Shown: piece by piece, positions 1 through 10,476 of the stretch
Layout: each line of letters opens with the position of its first letter
Numbering within the stretch: position 1 is the stretch's first letter
Assembly: GCA_022575985.1 (NCBI GenBank)
Contig: JAKSXM010000272.1
Coordinates: forward strand, 27,545,501 to 27,609,500
From: Anagrus nilaparvatae
Lineage: Eukaryota; Arthropoda; Insecta; Hymenoptera; Mymaridae
DNA: 64,000 nt
Reading direction: 5' to 3'
Notes under the pieces: generated by a model
Databases searched by the model: none
Seen by the model: the letters and a program-made list of their open reading frames with translations, nothing else
Told to the model about the DNA's origin: nothing
Program-made: the position numbers and the translations under genes

Positions 1-1899
1 ATAATGCTCACGACATTAAAAACATCACGAGCAGTCAACACAGAAAGCGTGCTTATTTATCTCGTTGAACAATATTAAAATTAAATGAAGCTTTTTCCCA
101 AAGGGTTTAATCTTGTAATACTCAGAAAAATATTGACTTTGTTGTATAGCTAAGGTTTAATAGAATTTTTATAAAAAATTGACTGTTTTTGTTTGCTAAG
201 GAAATTAACTGTAAATTCAGGGTCAAAAATATTCATTGAAATGAATTTCATGAAAATCACAAACAATTCGTATATATTTGCATATAGAAAATTAAATATA
301 GAAAATATTGAATATAGAAAACTTGATAAATTAATTAATTAAATTTAACCCTATAAATACATAAATCTAATAATAGAAGCGTATTGGTAAAACCACTTTA
401 CAAAAAATAAAATAATTTATGAAAAATTACAGAATAAATTATTTTTATTACCTATCAACTTGTATTATATTACACTGCCATATAATTTTAGCTTATTATT
501 AAATAAGTACCTACCATTATTTAAATCATCTTAAATCCAATTATAAATTACTGCAATTTTATAGAAGTTTTCTAAATTTTTCGATTTGACAAAGGTAACA
601 ATGTTTCCAAGCGCAGTTAAAAAAAAAAAAAAAACAATTTATTCAAGGTATATTTATACACAAATTGATGCTTTTATATAACAGTCTACTTAAATTTATT
701 ATCTCAATAACTTTATTTCATTCATTTGGTCATTTTTCAATTTATTTATATTCGTTTGTTTTCATTATTTTCATTTTTTATTATAGTAACAAATTGTTGA
801 GCGTAAAACAGACTCCTGAATGAAATTAATCTTTAAAAAATCGTTTTTTACTTTATCAGTCTATTTTAGACCAAATTAATAAAAACATTTTCATCCCAAA
901 AAATTCAATTACCTCCCTCAGAATACCAATTTTACTGTTAAAATTCACTTTAACGCTAAAAAAATAAAGCTCTGTAATTTAAAAAAAATATTTTTAAAAC
1001 ATAATGCGCACTTAAAACAATCTGCTATTTTAAACTTTAAAATAAATAATTTTTCATATTATGCATGATAAGAAACAAAATTTATATTCATAGCACATAT
1101 AATGCGAATAAACGTTAAATTTCCGTATTAGATAGCCGATTTGTATGAGGGACTTTTTACATCCTAATAATATGAGTATCTCGTATTTTCTTGTTTTTAA
1201 TGTAAATGAGATAAATTTCAACTTTGTTGTACCTTTAGATAAATATATATTTTTTTAATTTTAGCTACGTGTGACAGTGACACTAAAGATTAAAAAATTT
1301 ATATTTTACGAAAATAAAATTTTTTTTATATTATTTTCTAGTTTTTTAGCATTTTTTTAAGTAATGTAAAATGCGTTGTTTGTGCTAAAAAAAAATTGGA
1401 TAATTTTGATTGCTTATTTTTTTTTTTAAATCCATAAAATTTGAAATGCAAGTAAATGTAAAAAATTCTGTCACTGATTTAATTTTTCGCGTGCCTCATG
1501 GCTGGAAAAGTAAAGAATGTCTCATAGATTGGACGTATAAAACATAACTGAATTCGTTTTATACAGGATGGCTTCTTTCGGTTCGTAACAAAATTAATTA
1601 AGCTAAAAATTAATTAAAAACGAAAAATTATTATTACTTGAAAAACAAAACTTTATAACTCAAGGTAAATTTTACCAAACCCAAACAATTTTTTTTATGG
1701 GACCTCTCCTTACATTGTCAATCTTTCTTTTTATTGCAACATCAACCGGTTAGGATACACTTTAAAAATGCCATATAAATCGTTCAAGGGTCCTTTTGTT
1801 GCACTGAACATAAATTTTAATTAAATGAAATTAAATTGTAACTATATGGTTTTTAAAATTTTAACAAGCTAAAAAAAGTAAAAAAATAAATATTTACAG
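1..1899. other. Non-coding stretch upstream of the first visible SHPK exon
   Basis: This is AT-rich DNA with homopolymer runs and no exon that I can support. It most likely belongs to an SHPK intron, because the first visible SHPK exon opens at a splice acceptor (AG at 1898-1899) and about 80 N-terminal residues of the kinase are missing. I looked for the N-terminal glycine/threonine-rich phosphate-binding motif of FGGY kinases and did not find it, so the first exon or exons probably lie before base 1. Around 1505-1545 a short stretch resembles one arm of the dispersed hairpin repeat described at 3140 and 31700. Confidence 0.5.
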
Positions 1900-4800
1900 G
1901 TTGACAGTATTGGAATATGTGGTCAAATGCATGGTATAACATTATGGAAATCACCAACAGAATGTGCATACAAAGAAAGTGGTGCATTTAAACTCGACAT
2001 TTGTAAAGAAAAAGTATCAAATTTATATACATGGCAAGATGGACGTTGTGACATTAATTTTTTAAATTCATTGCCAAAATCATCGAGTCATTTACCAGTA
2101 CATACTGGTTATGGATGTGCAACTTTATTTTGGTTTTCTAAAAATAAGTAAGATTTTCTATTCTTATTTATTTCAAAATATTATTAATTATTAATTAATT
2201 TTAAAAAATTTTTTAGGCCTGAAAAATTAAAAAAGTATGATAGATGTGGTACTGTACAAGATTTGGTAGTGAATTTACTTTGTGATAATGATAACGTAGC
2301 AATAAGTACACAAAATGCAGCAAGTTGGGGATATTTTTTATCGGATGAAAAAAAATGGGATATGGATGCATTAAAATCTGGTAATTTTCCAATTGAACTT
2401 TTACCAAATGTTATACTTGATCCAGGGCAGAGTGCTGGCACTTTAGCTCATAATTGGTTTGGAATACCTGCTGGTGTTAGAATAGGTTTGTTTTTTTTTT
2501 AATTATGTTTAATTTTTATCCGGAACATATGTTTTTAAAAAGTTTAGGAGTGAAAACTGAAAAGGTATTCGGGAGTTGAGGAATCAAATTTATCTCTTTT
2601 GATTCGAAATTTTTGTTTAAGTGGTGGGAGTATAAGGGGTTTTCAAAAGTCATTTTCAGTTGGTTGCTTAAAATTCGTATGTCTACAAAGTATATGAACA
2701 TGTTCCGATTTATGTTTCGGAAGTTCTGTAAATAATTTAAAATTAATTTTTAATTTCTAGGTGTTGCCTTAGGTGACTTGCAATGTTCTGTATATGCTTT
2801 GTTGAAAGAACCAACTGACGCAGTTCTTAATATTTCTACGTCAGCTCAATTGGCATATGTTCATCCAACTTATCAACCAAAAGTTGTTAATGAATTGCGT
2901 AAGATTCACTTTTTCGCATGAATATGATTTTAATCTTGTCAATTTTATATTTAAATTTTTTTTTTTTTTTGCAGAAAAAATAGAATATTATCCATATTTT
3001 GAAGACAAATATTTAGCTGTAGCAGCATCTTTAAATGGAGGAAATTCATTAGCGACATTCGTTAAGTCACTTCAACAATGGATTTTAGAATTAGGATTCT
3101 CAGTACCACAATGTAAGAATGCTTTATATGATTCATCCTATGGCCAGAAAAATAGGAAATGTCCTAAATCGCTCTTAAACTGTACAATAAACTGCGATCT
3201 GGGATATTTTATTTTTTGGCCAATGGGTTGTATACCTATAATTTTTTTCGTCAGTGAAGTGAAAAGAAGTGACTGAGAAATACTAGTTTTTTTACCACTG
3301 ACAAAAAAAAAACTATCTAAATTATATAAAAATAAAATCAAAATAAAATAATAACTGACTAATTTTTAGCAAAAGTGTGGGAAAAACTTATTGCAATAGG
3401 AAATGATGATACGTCAGTAAGTAATATGACAATCATACCAACATTGCTTGGAGAACGTTTCGCTCCAGACCAAACTGCAAGTGTAACTGGTATTACGCTT
3501 GATACTTTAAATTTAGGCTCAATTTTTCGATCTTTGTGTTCTGGAATTATAAAAAATCTTTTTGAGTAAGTAATTACATAATCTCATGTATAGAATTGCG
3601 TGATTGTGAATATTTCCAAATTATTAGTTCAAAATACTTTTTCTGGAAAGTAGTCGCGAAATTTCTCGCTAATGCCACAAAAAAATTTTATACGAACCTT
3701 GTCCATAAATAAAGAACGCCCCAAATCGCAGTTTTCCAGACTCGGAAAGTAATTTACGTGCGATTTGGTCCATTCTTTATTTTTCTGGACACGAGCCGTA
3801 AATATGCTATTTTACACAAATTGTTTTCGGCGTTTGTATATGATTCTGTTGACGATCGATTGTTTTTGTTTTGTAACCAAGTTTAAACATTCATGACCAA
3901 AAATTTAAAATTTTAGAAAAAGCTAATAATCACGCAAGTACACAATTTTTTTTCAAAAGAAAATTTTTTTTCAATTTATTTTTGACTTAGATTTTATGAC
4001 ATTGGTCAACATCTAAACGAAAAGTAAATCCAGCTATTTGTGTATAATTAAGTTAACACGCGATATTAGTTCAAGAAATAATTTCCAAAAATCCTTTAAA
4101 CCCCCAATTAATTCTAAGGCGAAAATTTTTGGAAAAAAAGATTCGCGTATTGATGTGTACAATAAGGGGAATAAGTTTTTTCAATTCCCAGAGGGTAGAT
4201 AATTGGGGAAAAACCCTTAAATTTGCAAAAAGTACCCCTAAAAAGGTTTTTTTTTATGTTTTCGATTTTTGAGCAGCCAGATTTGGTTCACATGGGTTTT
4301 TTTGGTCGCTGAGCAAGAATTTCAGGGAGATTTTTATGAAAAATTAATATTTCACCCCTAAATTAGCAAAAATTACCCCTCAAAAGGGGTGTTTTTGCTA
4401 TTTTCGTACTTTCAGTAATCAGATTCTGTTCATATGGGTTTTTTGGGTCGCTTAACAAGAATTTCAGGGAGTTTTTTATGAAAAATTAATATTTAACCCC
4501 TAAATTAGCAAAAATTACCCCTCAAAAGGGGTGTTTTTGCTATTTTCGTACTTTCAGTAATCAGATTCTGTTCATATGGGTTTTTTGGGTCGCTTAACAA
4601 GAATTTCAGGGAGTTTTTTATGAAAAATTAATATTTAACCCCTAAATTAGCAAAAATTACCCCTCAAAAGGGGTGTTTTTGCTATTTTCGTACTTTCAGT
4701 AATCAGATTCTGTTCATATGGGTTTTTTGGGTCGCTGAACAAGAATTTCAGGGAATTTTTTATTAAAAATTAATTTCCTACCCTTTAATTAGCAAAAACT

Positions 4801-7521
4801 ACCCTAATGTGCACGATCAAGGAATATAACTTTTTCTTTAATATCTCAAAATCCTTAGATTTGACAGAAAAAGTTGAATTTATGAAAAATATGACTTAAA
4901 ATATTTATTATTAGCAATATTATAAACAATATTAAATTGTTTACAGATTGTTTAAACAAAAAAATTTATCTGTATTAAAATTTGAATAAAATTGGTAGTA
5001 TGAGATAATTATTTGGTTACTCAAATGTTGTTTTTTTATTATAAAATTTACTGTTTAATAAACAAATATTGTTTAAATTAATTTTAATTTCTTAATAAAT
5101 CGTTTAATTTTAGGTAATATTAAGTTTGGCACCATTATTCACATGTTTTTTTGGGATGGCAAATTCTTGTGTGTAAAAAAAATATGAACGTTAATAAAAT
5201 AATTGTTTAAAAGAGATGTTAATTTTTCATTTATTTATAATTTGTTAATAACGTAAGTAATTTTATATTTTTTATGCAGTTTTTAATAAATATTAGTAAT
5301 TTTTTGTGGGCAAATATGTATTAAGTAGTTTAAAATGATTTATGCAACAGGTTTATAACACAAAAAATTACTAATATTTACTAAAAACTGCATAAAAAAA
5401 TATAAAATTACTTAAGTTATTAACAGACTATAAATAAATAAAAAATTAACATCTCTTTTAAACAATTATTTTAAAACGTTTATATTTTTTTTTACGCACA
5501 AACAACGACATATTATATACTAACTCTCGATTCTCTTATGTCTCCTTCGGTATAAGGCTACTTCTACAGACCTCCGTAAACGCAAACCGCAGCCGCAAAC
5601 GCAATGCGCACAACACGATTTTCGTTTGTGCACATGCGTGTTGTGTTGTGCGCATTGCGTTTGCGGCTGCGGTTTGCGTTTACGGAGGTCTGTAGAACCA
5701 GCCTAAGCAGAGATTAGATATACGCGACGCAAGCGCATAGCCTCGGAGTAAAAAATCATTGAATACATACCAACAGGTTTCTGAACGTGTTACATTTAAT
5801 CGATTTTTCCATGGGCGATGGTATCCTACTGAGTTCTTATTTACATGATCGGATTAAGAAACTTCTTAAGAATAAAATACAAAAAAAAAAAAATCGATAT
5901 TCAATTTCAGTTTTAAACGGCTTAAAAAACTTTTTGAAGAAATCTGAAAAATTTCTTGCATGGAACTAAATGCAATTTTAGCGTATACATAAAAATTCGC
6001 AATCGCAAAAAAAAAAATAAAAATACCATCAAAATCTCCATAAAATTACGATTAAAATGAGACCTAGCTTATTGTTGTAACACTTTTCATTAAATAAATA
6101 TTCTCAAAAGAAATTCAGAGGTACAAAAATTAATTTTTTTTTTTGACTGGGCAAATCTTTCTGTTGTAATTTTAGAGGGCGTATAAGACATATTTAGATT
6201 CCGCAAACTGAAATCTTTTCCTGATGATATACAAAATAACAAGTAATAAAAATTTTTTCAAAATTTTTATTCTAACCCCCCCCAAATTGGCCATTAAGTT
6301 AAAAGAAATTTGTCCCAGCTGAAATTTGTCCATGTGGACAAAATTTAAGAGACAATTTTTTCAAAATATTTTTTTATTATTGACAAGGGTATTAGCAACC
6401 TTGTGAAGAATTTATTTTTTATAAAAAAAAATTGTACGTTTTTAAAATTCAGTTTTTTTGGACCGAAGAAGGTATATTTTTATCATATAATAATATACAT
6501 ATCAATAATGCGCGCGGAAGTCAATTTAAGGTACACTTTAATTTTCAATTTTCTCTGGATGCGTAGATCGTACGGAAAGCTATAGGGACTCATTTGATAG
6601 GGGATTGGATTGGCATTATTTTGCATTAAAAAATATTTTCTTATCTTTAATAGTTTGCGCGTAATTTAAAAAAAACTAAAAAACCTAAACTGAAAATTTA
6701 TTTGCCGAAATTAGCTACCCCCTGGGAATTGAAAAAACTTATTCCCCTTATTGTACACATCAATACGCAAAACTTTTATCCCAAACATTTTTCGCCTTAG
6801 AATTAATTGGGGGTCAAAAACTATTATTTCCTGAACTATATATGAAGTATAGAAGTTAATATGGCGGAAAGCGCGATAGAGTTCGAAAAACTAATAATTA
6901 TACTACCTATCTTTTTGAAAAAGCAGTAACTAAAATTTTCCATTTGTGGCCACCAGAATTTTTATAGTTATCACATTTAATTTTTTTTCAGTGTATTTAC
7001 TATAGTATAATAATAAATATTTTCTAAATGTTTTTAAAATATTATTATTTTGTAAGGTTTCATTATAGGAAATGTAATGAAAAAAATCTAACTGTCATAC
7101 ATGGGAAATTTCCCTTGCGGAGTGTTATTTTTTTTTTAATTAACACTGCCCGCAGATCCTAATTGAGAGAACATTGTTTTCTTTTTTTTTTAAATTTTCT
7201 TTTAGGTTTTAAGCCATTTGTCATTGTTGGAACGAACATTCTTACCTTCAATCTAATTTATCATTTAGTTTATTCCTTTCTACAGAAATTTACTATTATT
7301 TTAATAAATAAAGCACAATTTTTATTTTTAGTATGATGCCTCGGGAAGAATTAGAGTCAAAAGGAATAACTAGAATTGTTGGAAATGGATCAGGACTTGT
7401 CAGAAATCCAGTATTACAAAAAGAAGTAATTCATTGGTATAATTTATCTTTAGAACTTGGCCATACTGGTGATGCAGCTCTTGGAGCAGCATTAGCTTTA
7501 ATAAATAGTACTTACTTATAA
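1900..7521 (+). CDS. SHPK: Sedoheptulokinase (SHPK/CARKL), 5' end missing
   Basis: This FGGY-family kinase phosphorylates sedoheptulose to sedoheptulose 7-phosphate, feeding the non-oxidative pentose phosphate pathway in the cytosol. Six exons are traced: 1900-2147, 2217-2485, 2761-2898, 2975-3112, 3370-3565 and 7332-7521. All have GT/AG borders and compatible phases and give 392 residues; the human protein has about 478, so the N-terminal nucleotide-binding start is lacking. Family motifs appear in order: GQMHG, TWQDGR, GYGCAT, NAASWGYF, LGDLQCSVY (with the Asp expected to act as catalytic base), NISTSAQLA, SLNGGN, LGER.APDQ, GNGSGLVRN and a C-terminal DAALGAALAL. Intron 5 is 3.8 kb and full of mobile DNA; the other introns are 69-275 bp. 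An AATAAA lies just after the stop. The gene converges on EED. The identity is firm. Confidence 0.93.
3140..3312 (+). repeat. Dispersed hairpin repeat, copy 1 (SHPK intron 4)
   Basis: Two imperfect inverted-repeat modules lie side by side. The first runs from GGCCAGAAAAATAGG (3141) to a complementary TTTTTTGGCC near 3222, with AAATCGC/GCGAT at the inner ends. The second runs from GTCAGTG (about 3252) to CCACTGAC near 3301. The same pair of modules recurs near 31700 and, inverted, near 3640. No coding capacity is visible. It looks like a short non-autonomous element; the ends are approximate. Confidence 0.55.
3640..3800 (-). repeat. Dispersed hairpin repeat, copy 2 (SHPK intron 5)
   Basis: This is an inverted-orientation relative of the repeat at 3140. 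TCCATAAATAAAGAACG and CCAAATCGC (about 3701-3730) are mirrored by GCGATTTGG and TTCTTTATTTTTCTGGA (3760-3788). The flank carrying TTTTATACGA also matches the copy at 31700. The ends are approximate. Confidence 0.5.
4215..4835 (+). repeat. 142-bp tandem repeat, about four copies
   Basis: The marker AATTAGCAAAAA recurs at 4361, 4503, 4645 and 4787, exactly 142 bp apart each time. The two middle units are nearly identical and the outer ones have diverged. Each unit holds a small palindrome (ACCCCTCAAAAGGGGT) and the block CATATGGGTTTTTTGGGTCG. It lies inside the foldback-like element of SHPK intron 5. Confidence 0.9.
5167..5503. repeat. 337-bp palindrome (arms ~142 bp, spacer 50 bp)
   Basis: The left arm 5167-5308 and right arm 5359-5503 are inverted copies that I estimate at above 90 percent identity by eye. 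Shared blocks include GTTTAAAAGAGATGTTAA, ATGCAGTTTTTA and TAAATATTAGTAA. There is no open frame. It is probably a foldback MITE nested in the larger element; the RNA would form a long hairpin inside the SHPK intron. Confidence 0.8.
5556..5703. mobile_element. 148-bp MITE, PIF/Harbinger-like, with TAA target duplication
   Basis: Two 61-base arms are perfect inverted copies except at two positions. They begin GGCT..TTCTACAGACCTCC and run into a GC-rich core around ACCGCAGCCGCAAACGC. The spacer is 26 bp. The flanking trinucleotides TAA (5553-5555) and TAA (5704-5706) look like a target-site duplication, and a 3-bp TWA duplication with GG-starting ends fits PIF/Harbinger elements. The high GC against a strongly AT-rich background and the near-perfect arms suggest recent insertion. 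No transposase is present. Confidence 0.75.
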
Positions 7522-7917
7522 TGAAAATAAAATAAAAACTTTAGAAAAATTATAAAATTTTAAAATTTTGTTTTAAATATATTCCTATTTGTTTATTTTA
7601 CTGGTTACTATCATTTAAAAAGAAATGTTAAACAATATAAGATATTTAAGTAATAGAAAAATTTAATTTAGTTTTAATGACATTTTTAAGTATAAAAAAA
7701 GATCAAAATCTATATATAATTAAATATAATTTTAAATGATTGTCAAATTTATAAGACGAGAAAAAATATATATTTACATGCTTTTTTTTTTAAAATCAAA
7801 CTTTCTTTTAGAATAGCTTGAAAATATACAAATTGCATGAAGCAAAAAATTGGGTTTTACATATTTTTAGTCTTATTTTAGAGTATAAAAAATAAATGAC
7901 TTTACTTGAAAAAGAAA
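7522..7917. other. Convergent SHPK/EED 3' intergenic region
   Basis: These are the 396 bp between the two stop codons. AT-rich 3'-UTR-like sequence with AATAAA motifs close behind the SHPK stop (from about 7528). I see no gene in it. Confidence 0.6.
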
Positions 7918-9204
7918 TCAATTATCTCGATTCCATCTCCAAATAGTAGCATCATCACAGACACATAATAATACAGATCCATCTCTACTTAAACTTGTTT
8001 GTCTTATCGGTACGTTACATTTTAAATGTTGCAATATGTAACATCTAGCTTGTCCTGGATCATCAACATCAAGATCCCAAACGTAAGTTTTACCGATTTG
8101 ATTTCCTAATGCAATGGTTTTTTGCCAAAAATCCATTGAAAACCTTATGAACCAAATATCGCAATCTTTAATGTCAAACTTGTGTATTACTGTAGGTTTT
8201 GTTTCGTTAGACCGCAATTGATTGTCTTCTAAACGACCTGGTTTCCAACAGTGTATACAATTTTCGCATGATTTACTTAATATAAAATCACCATACCACT
8301 TAACACAATCAACATAATTGAGATGTATATCTCTTGTTGTATAATCTGGAAAATGTTGTAATACAGTTTCAAATGGCCTACTGTTCCGACTTGGATTACA
8401 TGAATACGATTGCTTTATTCCTTCTTGCATATCCGGTCTATCAAGATTCCACATTTTTAATGCATGATCCATTCCACAAGAAATAATGCGATTACCCAGT
8501 ATATCGAAATCTGCACTTAAAACTTCATCTCTATGTCCCTCAACACCTCCAAATATGGCAATGCATATATCAGTTTTGATATTCCATAAACGAAGTGCAT
8601 GATCTTTAGATGCTGATAATAAAATGTTTGGATCTTTTGGATGAACTTTTAATTCATTAATTGCATGGCCATGACCAATGTAATGTTTTAAACAGGTCAT
8701 TGTTACGGGACTTATAATTCTAATAATACCTCTTGATCCAGCTGCTGCTAACAAAGGTTTACCAGATTCTTCATATGTCCAAATACAAGTATAGAAGTTT
8801 TCTTCAGGATCTGGATCAGCATAACATTGTATTAATTTTATGCCTCCACCAGCTGGACATTCATAAACGCTAACTCTGTTACTACCAACCGAAGCAAATA
8901 TCAGAGGTTCACCTGCTTTTAGATAATGATTAAATTGCACTCCAAAAAGTGGCTGTCCATGATCTTCTTTAACATAACAACAAAATTTGTATAATGATTT
9001 TTCTATACTTTGTTTTGACTTAGTTATTTTACTTTTTCGTCGACCTTTCTTTTTATAACGAGAACTGTTTCTTGTTGGTGTATCACTTCTATGCGTACCA
9101 ACTGTTGAATTACTACCAATACTACATTCTGTTTCATCACTTTCATTTTCACTTTCTTCATGACTTGATGAATAATTAAGAAATTTATTGGAATTTTTTT
9201 TCAT
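7918..9204 (-). CDS. EED: Polycomb protein EED (extra sex combs homologue)
   Basis: This is the WD40 core subunit of PRC2 in the nucleus. It binds trimethylated H3K27 and stimulates the EZH2 methyltransferase. The single 428-residue exon compares with 441 residues in human. The N-terminal ~75 residues are Ser/Glu- then Lys-rich and include DTPT, as in human EED. The beta-propeller begins near [14 protein letters not shown] (79-92) and closes at [11 protein letters not shown]. Methyl-lysine cage positions are visible: Phe87 (LFGVQF), Tyr138 (NFYTC), and Trp351-Phe352 (CDIWFIRFS), where human has Trp-Tyr. [14 protein letters not shown] and [11 protein letters not shown] are near-diagnostic. The ATG at 9204 sits only 53 bp after the stop of the CENP-M-like gene on the same strand, so no obvious separate promoter exists. 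The complete lack of introns is notable; the gene looks intact. Confidence 0.96.
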   Translation of the reverse strand: MKKNSNKFLNYSSSHEESENESDETECSIGSNSTVGTHRSDTPTRNSSRYKKKGRRKSKITKSKQSIEKSLYKFCCYVKEDHGQPLFGVQFNHYLKAGEPLIFASVGSNRVSVYECPAGGGIKLIQCYADPDPEENFYTCIWTYEESGKPLLAAAGSRGIIRIISPVTMTCLKHYIGHGHAINELKVHPKDPNILLSASKDHALRLWNIKTDICIAIFGGVEGHRDEVLSADFDILGNRIISCGMDHALKMWNLDRPDMQEGIKQSYSCNPSRNSRPFETVLQHFPDYTTRDIHLNYVDCVKWYGDFILSKSCENCIHCWKPGRLEDNQLRSNETKPTVIHKFDIKDCDIWFIRFSMDFWQKTIALGNQIGKTYVWDLDVDDPGQARCYILQHLKCNVPIRQTSLSRDGSVLLCVCDDATIWRWNRDN

Positions 9205-9257
9205 TTTGATATTTTAACTACTTTATTTTTTTACTTTAAAACCTTTATTTTAGGTGT

Positions 9258-10028
9258 TCACTGCTTAAATGTATCAAAAATATTCAAATCTGGAACGCCA
9301 GTATTAAATCCCATTAAAGATTCAGTTAAGTTCAAAATTTTTTTACCCAAATTTTGAATAGCTTGTTCATCCTGAAAATTTTTTTATATCTTAATTTTAA
9401 CATCATTTAAATTATTAACAGCAACATTCATTTTTAAGTAATAACTTACATGGATATTTGTTGAAAATAATTGAAGATTATATTTTCCACATATTTGATT
9501 TGCTGAATGACTATTTAAGCCCATGGTATTTGGGAAACCATAGCAATTAACAATAAATAATCGTGATAAGATTATAAAAATTTCATCAATAAATTTTATA
9601 TTGTTTTCCACCTAAATTAACAATAATACATAACCTTAATTTTTTATTGTTATAAGTTTAACGCCGTTGTTATAAACAAATGACTTATTATTGTTTAATA
9701 TTTAAAAAAATTGAAAATACCTCATTTAATACGTTTTGAATTCTACCATCAAAGGCAAGTATAATTATATCAACATTTAAATTTGGTTTTAACTCTGTAA
9801 CGTCCAAAATGGATTCGCAACGGTGAATATTTATACGATAATTTTGCTTTTGTGCAGCGAATTTTAATCCAAAAAATAATCTTTCATTTAAATCTCCATT
9901 AGCAACAATCTAAGAAATAAAAATTAAAATATTATTAAACGCTAAAATTATTTTATAAAACTTCTTACAAGAAATGAAACTGCTAAATTTGGATTTAATA
10001 CACCACAATTAGACAAAATATCCGCCAT
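9258..10028 (-). CDS. CENPM: CENP-M-like centromere protein (inner kinetochore, CCAN)
   Basis: Four exons join cleanly: 10028-9969, 9909-9721, 9611-9450 and 9371-9258, every junction phase 0 with GT/AG borders. They give 174 residues; human CENP-M has 180. The order of elements matches CENP-M as I know it: a short N-terminus, a beta-strand block (VSFLIVANGD, 17-26), a central DIIILAFDG strand, a helix reading NNIKFIDEIF, an inner strand RLFIVNCYG, then SANQICGKYNLQLFSTNIH and a C-terminal helix QNLGKKILNL. CENP-M is a small-GTPase fold that cannot bind GTP and scaffolds the CENP-H/I/K/M complex. No P-loop GKS/T is seen, as expected. Flies lack the CCAN. The alternative is an unrelated Rossmann-like protein. 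A TTTCCCGCC E2F-type site lies 33-41 bp above the ATG. Confidence 0.72.
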
Positions 10029-10476
10029 CGCATAATAAAAAGAAAAACAAACGGTCGATTTTTCCCGCCTTGTTCTTACTTACCCTAAAATCTCGATAAT
10101 TTGAAATAAGTTACCGACATACCGACTGCCGCAGGTGCCAGAACTGCCAGACTGCAAAAAAAGGAGTCATATATACTATGTCATATATTCAGATAAAATA
10201 TTTGTATTTATTATTAATCTGATTTATAATTCAGAGAAATTATCAAATGGATGAGTAATAGAACTTAAATTAAATACGCGTAAATATTAAAAAGATTAAA
10301 ATCGGTAAGTGAAATATATAACTTTAAATGAGGTGTGGTTATTAATTTTATAATGATTGTTACACAATAAATTATAAATCTTTTAGGTATAGATTACAAA
10401 AATATTTCTTACAATAAAAAATCTTGGAACTTAGTAGATTAGCAGATTAAAAAAATTGTATCATATATTATCAAAA
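10029..10476. promoter_or_regulatory. Bidirectional promoter between CENP-M-like gene and ALIX
   Basis: Only 448 bp separate the two divergent start codons, so the promoter is probably shared. On the CENP-M side TTTCCCGCC (10061-10069) matches the E2F consensus, fitting a cell-cycle gene, and a partial DRE-like CTCGATAA follows near 10092. The GC-richer core lies at 10110-10160. On the ALIX side a likely 5'-UTR intron is visible: donor GTAAGT at 10305 and acceptor TTTTAG ending at 10386. Motifs were found by eye only. Confidence 0.5.

Larger units (their letters stand above)
4067..6831. mobile_element. Foldback-like element with ~125-bp inverted ends in SHPK intron 5
   Basis: Bases about 4067-4196 reappear inverted at about 6712-6831. 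Both contain CCCCCAATTAATTCTAAGGCG, a stretch reading GTATTGATGTGTACAATAAG and TTCAATTCCCAG. Between these ends lie a 142-bp tandem array (4215-4835), a 337-bp palindrome (5167-5503) and a separate MITE (5556-5703). No transposase-like reading frame is present. Long inverted ends associated with internal tandem repeats are typical of foldback elements, but only the left end carries the array here. The boundaries come from the arm matches; I could not assign a target-site duplication. Relatives of the 142-bp unit occur near 56800 and 58200. Confidence 0.55.

Noticed and set aside
1..70. Possible upstream SHPK exon end in a slightly GC-richer stretch
   Set aside because: No donor in the right phase and no SHPK-like residues.
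10456..10476. N-terminal extension of ALIX from a TTG
   Set aside because: TTG is not a normal eukaryotic start, and the ATG at 10477 has a good context and matches the family N-terminus.
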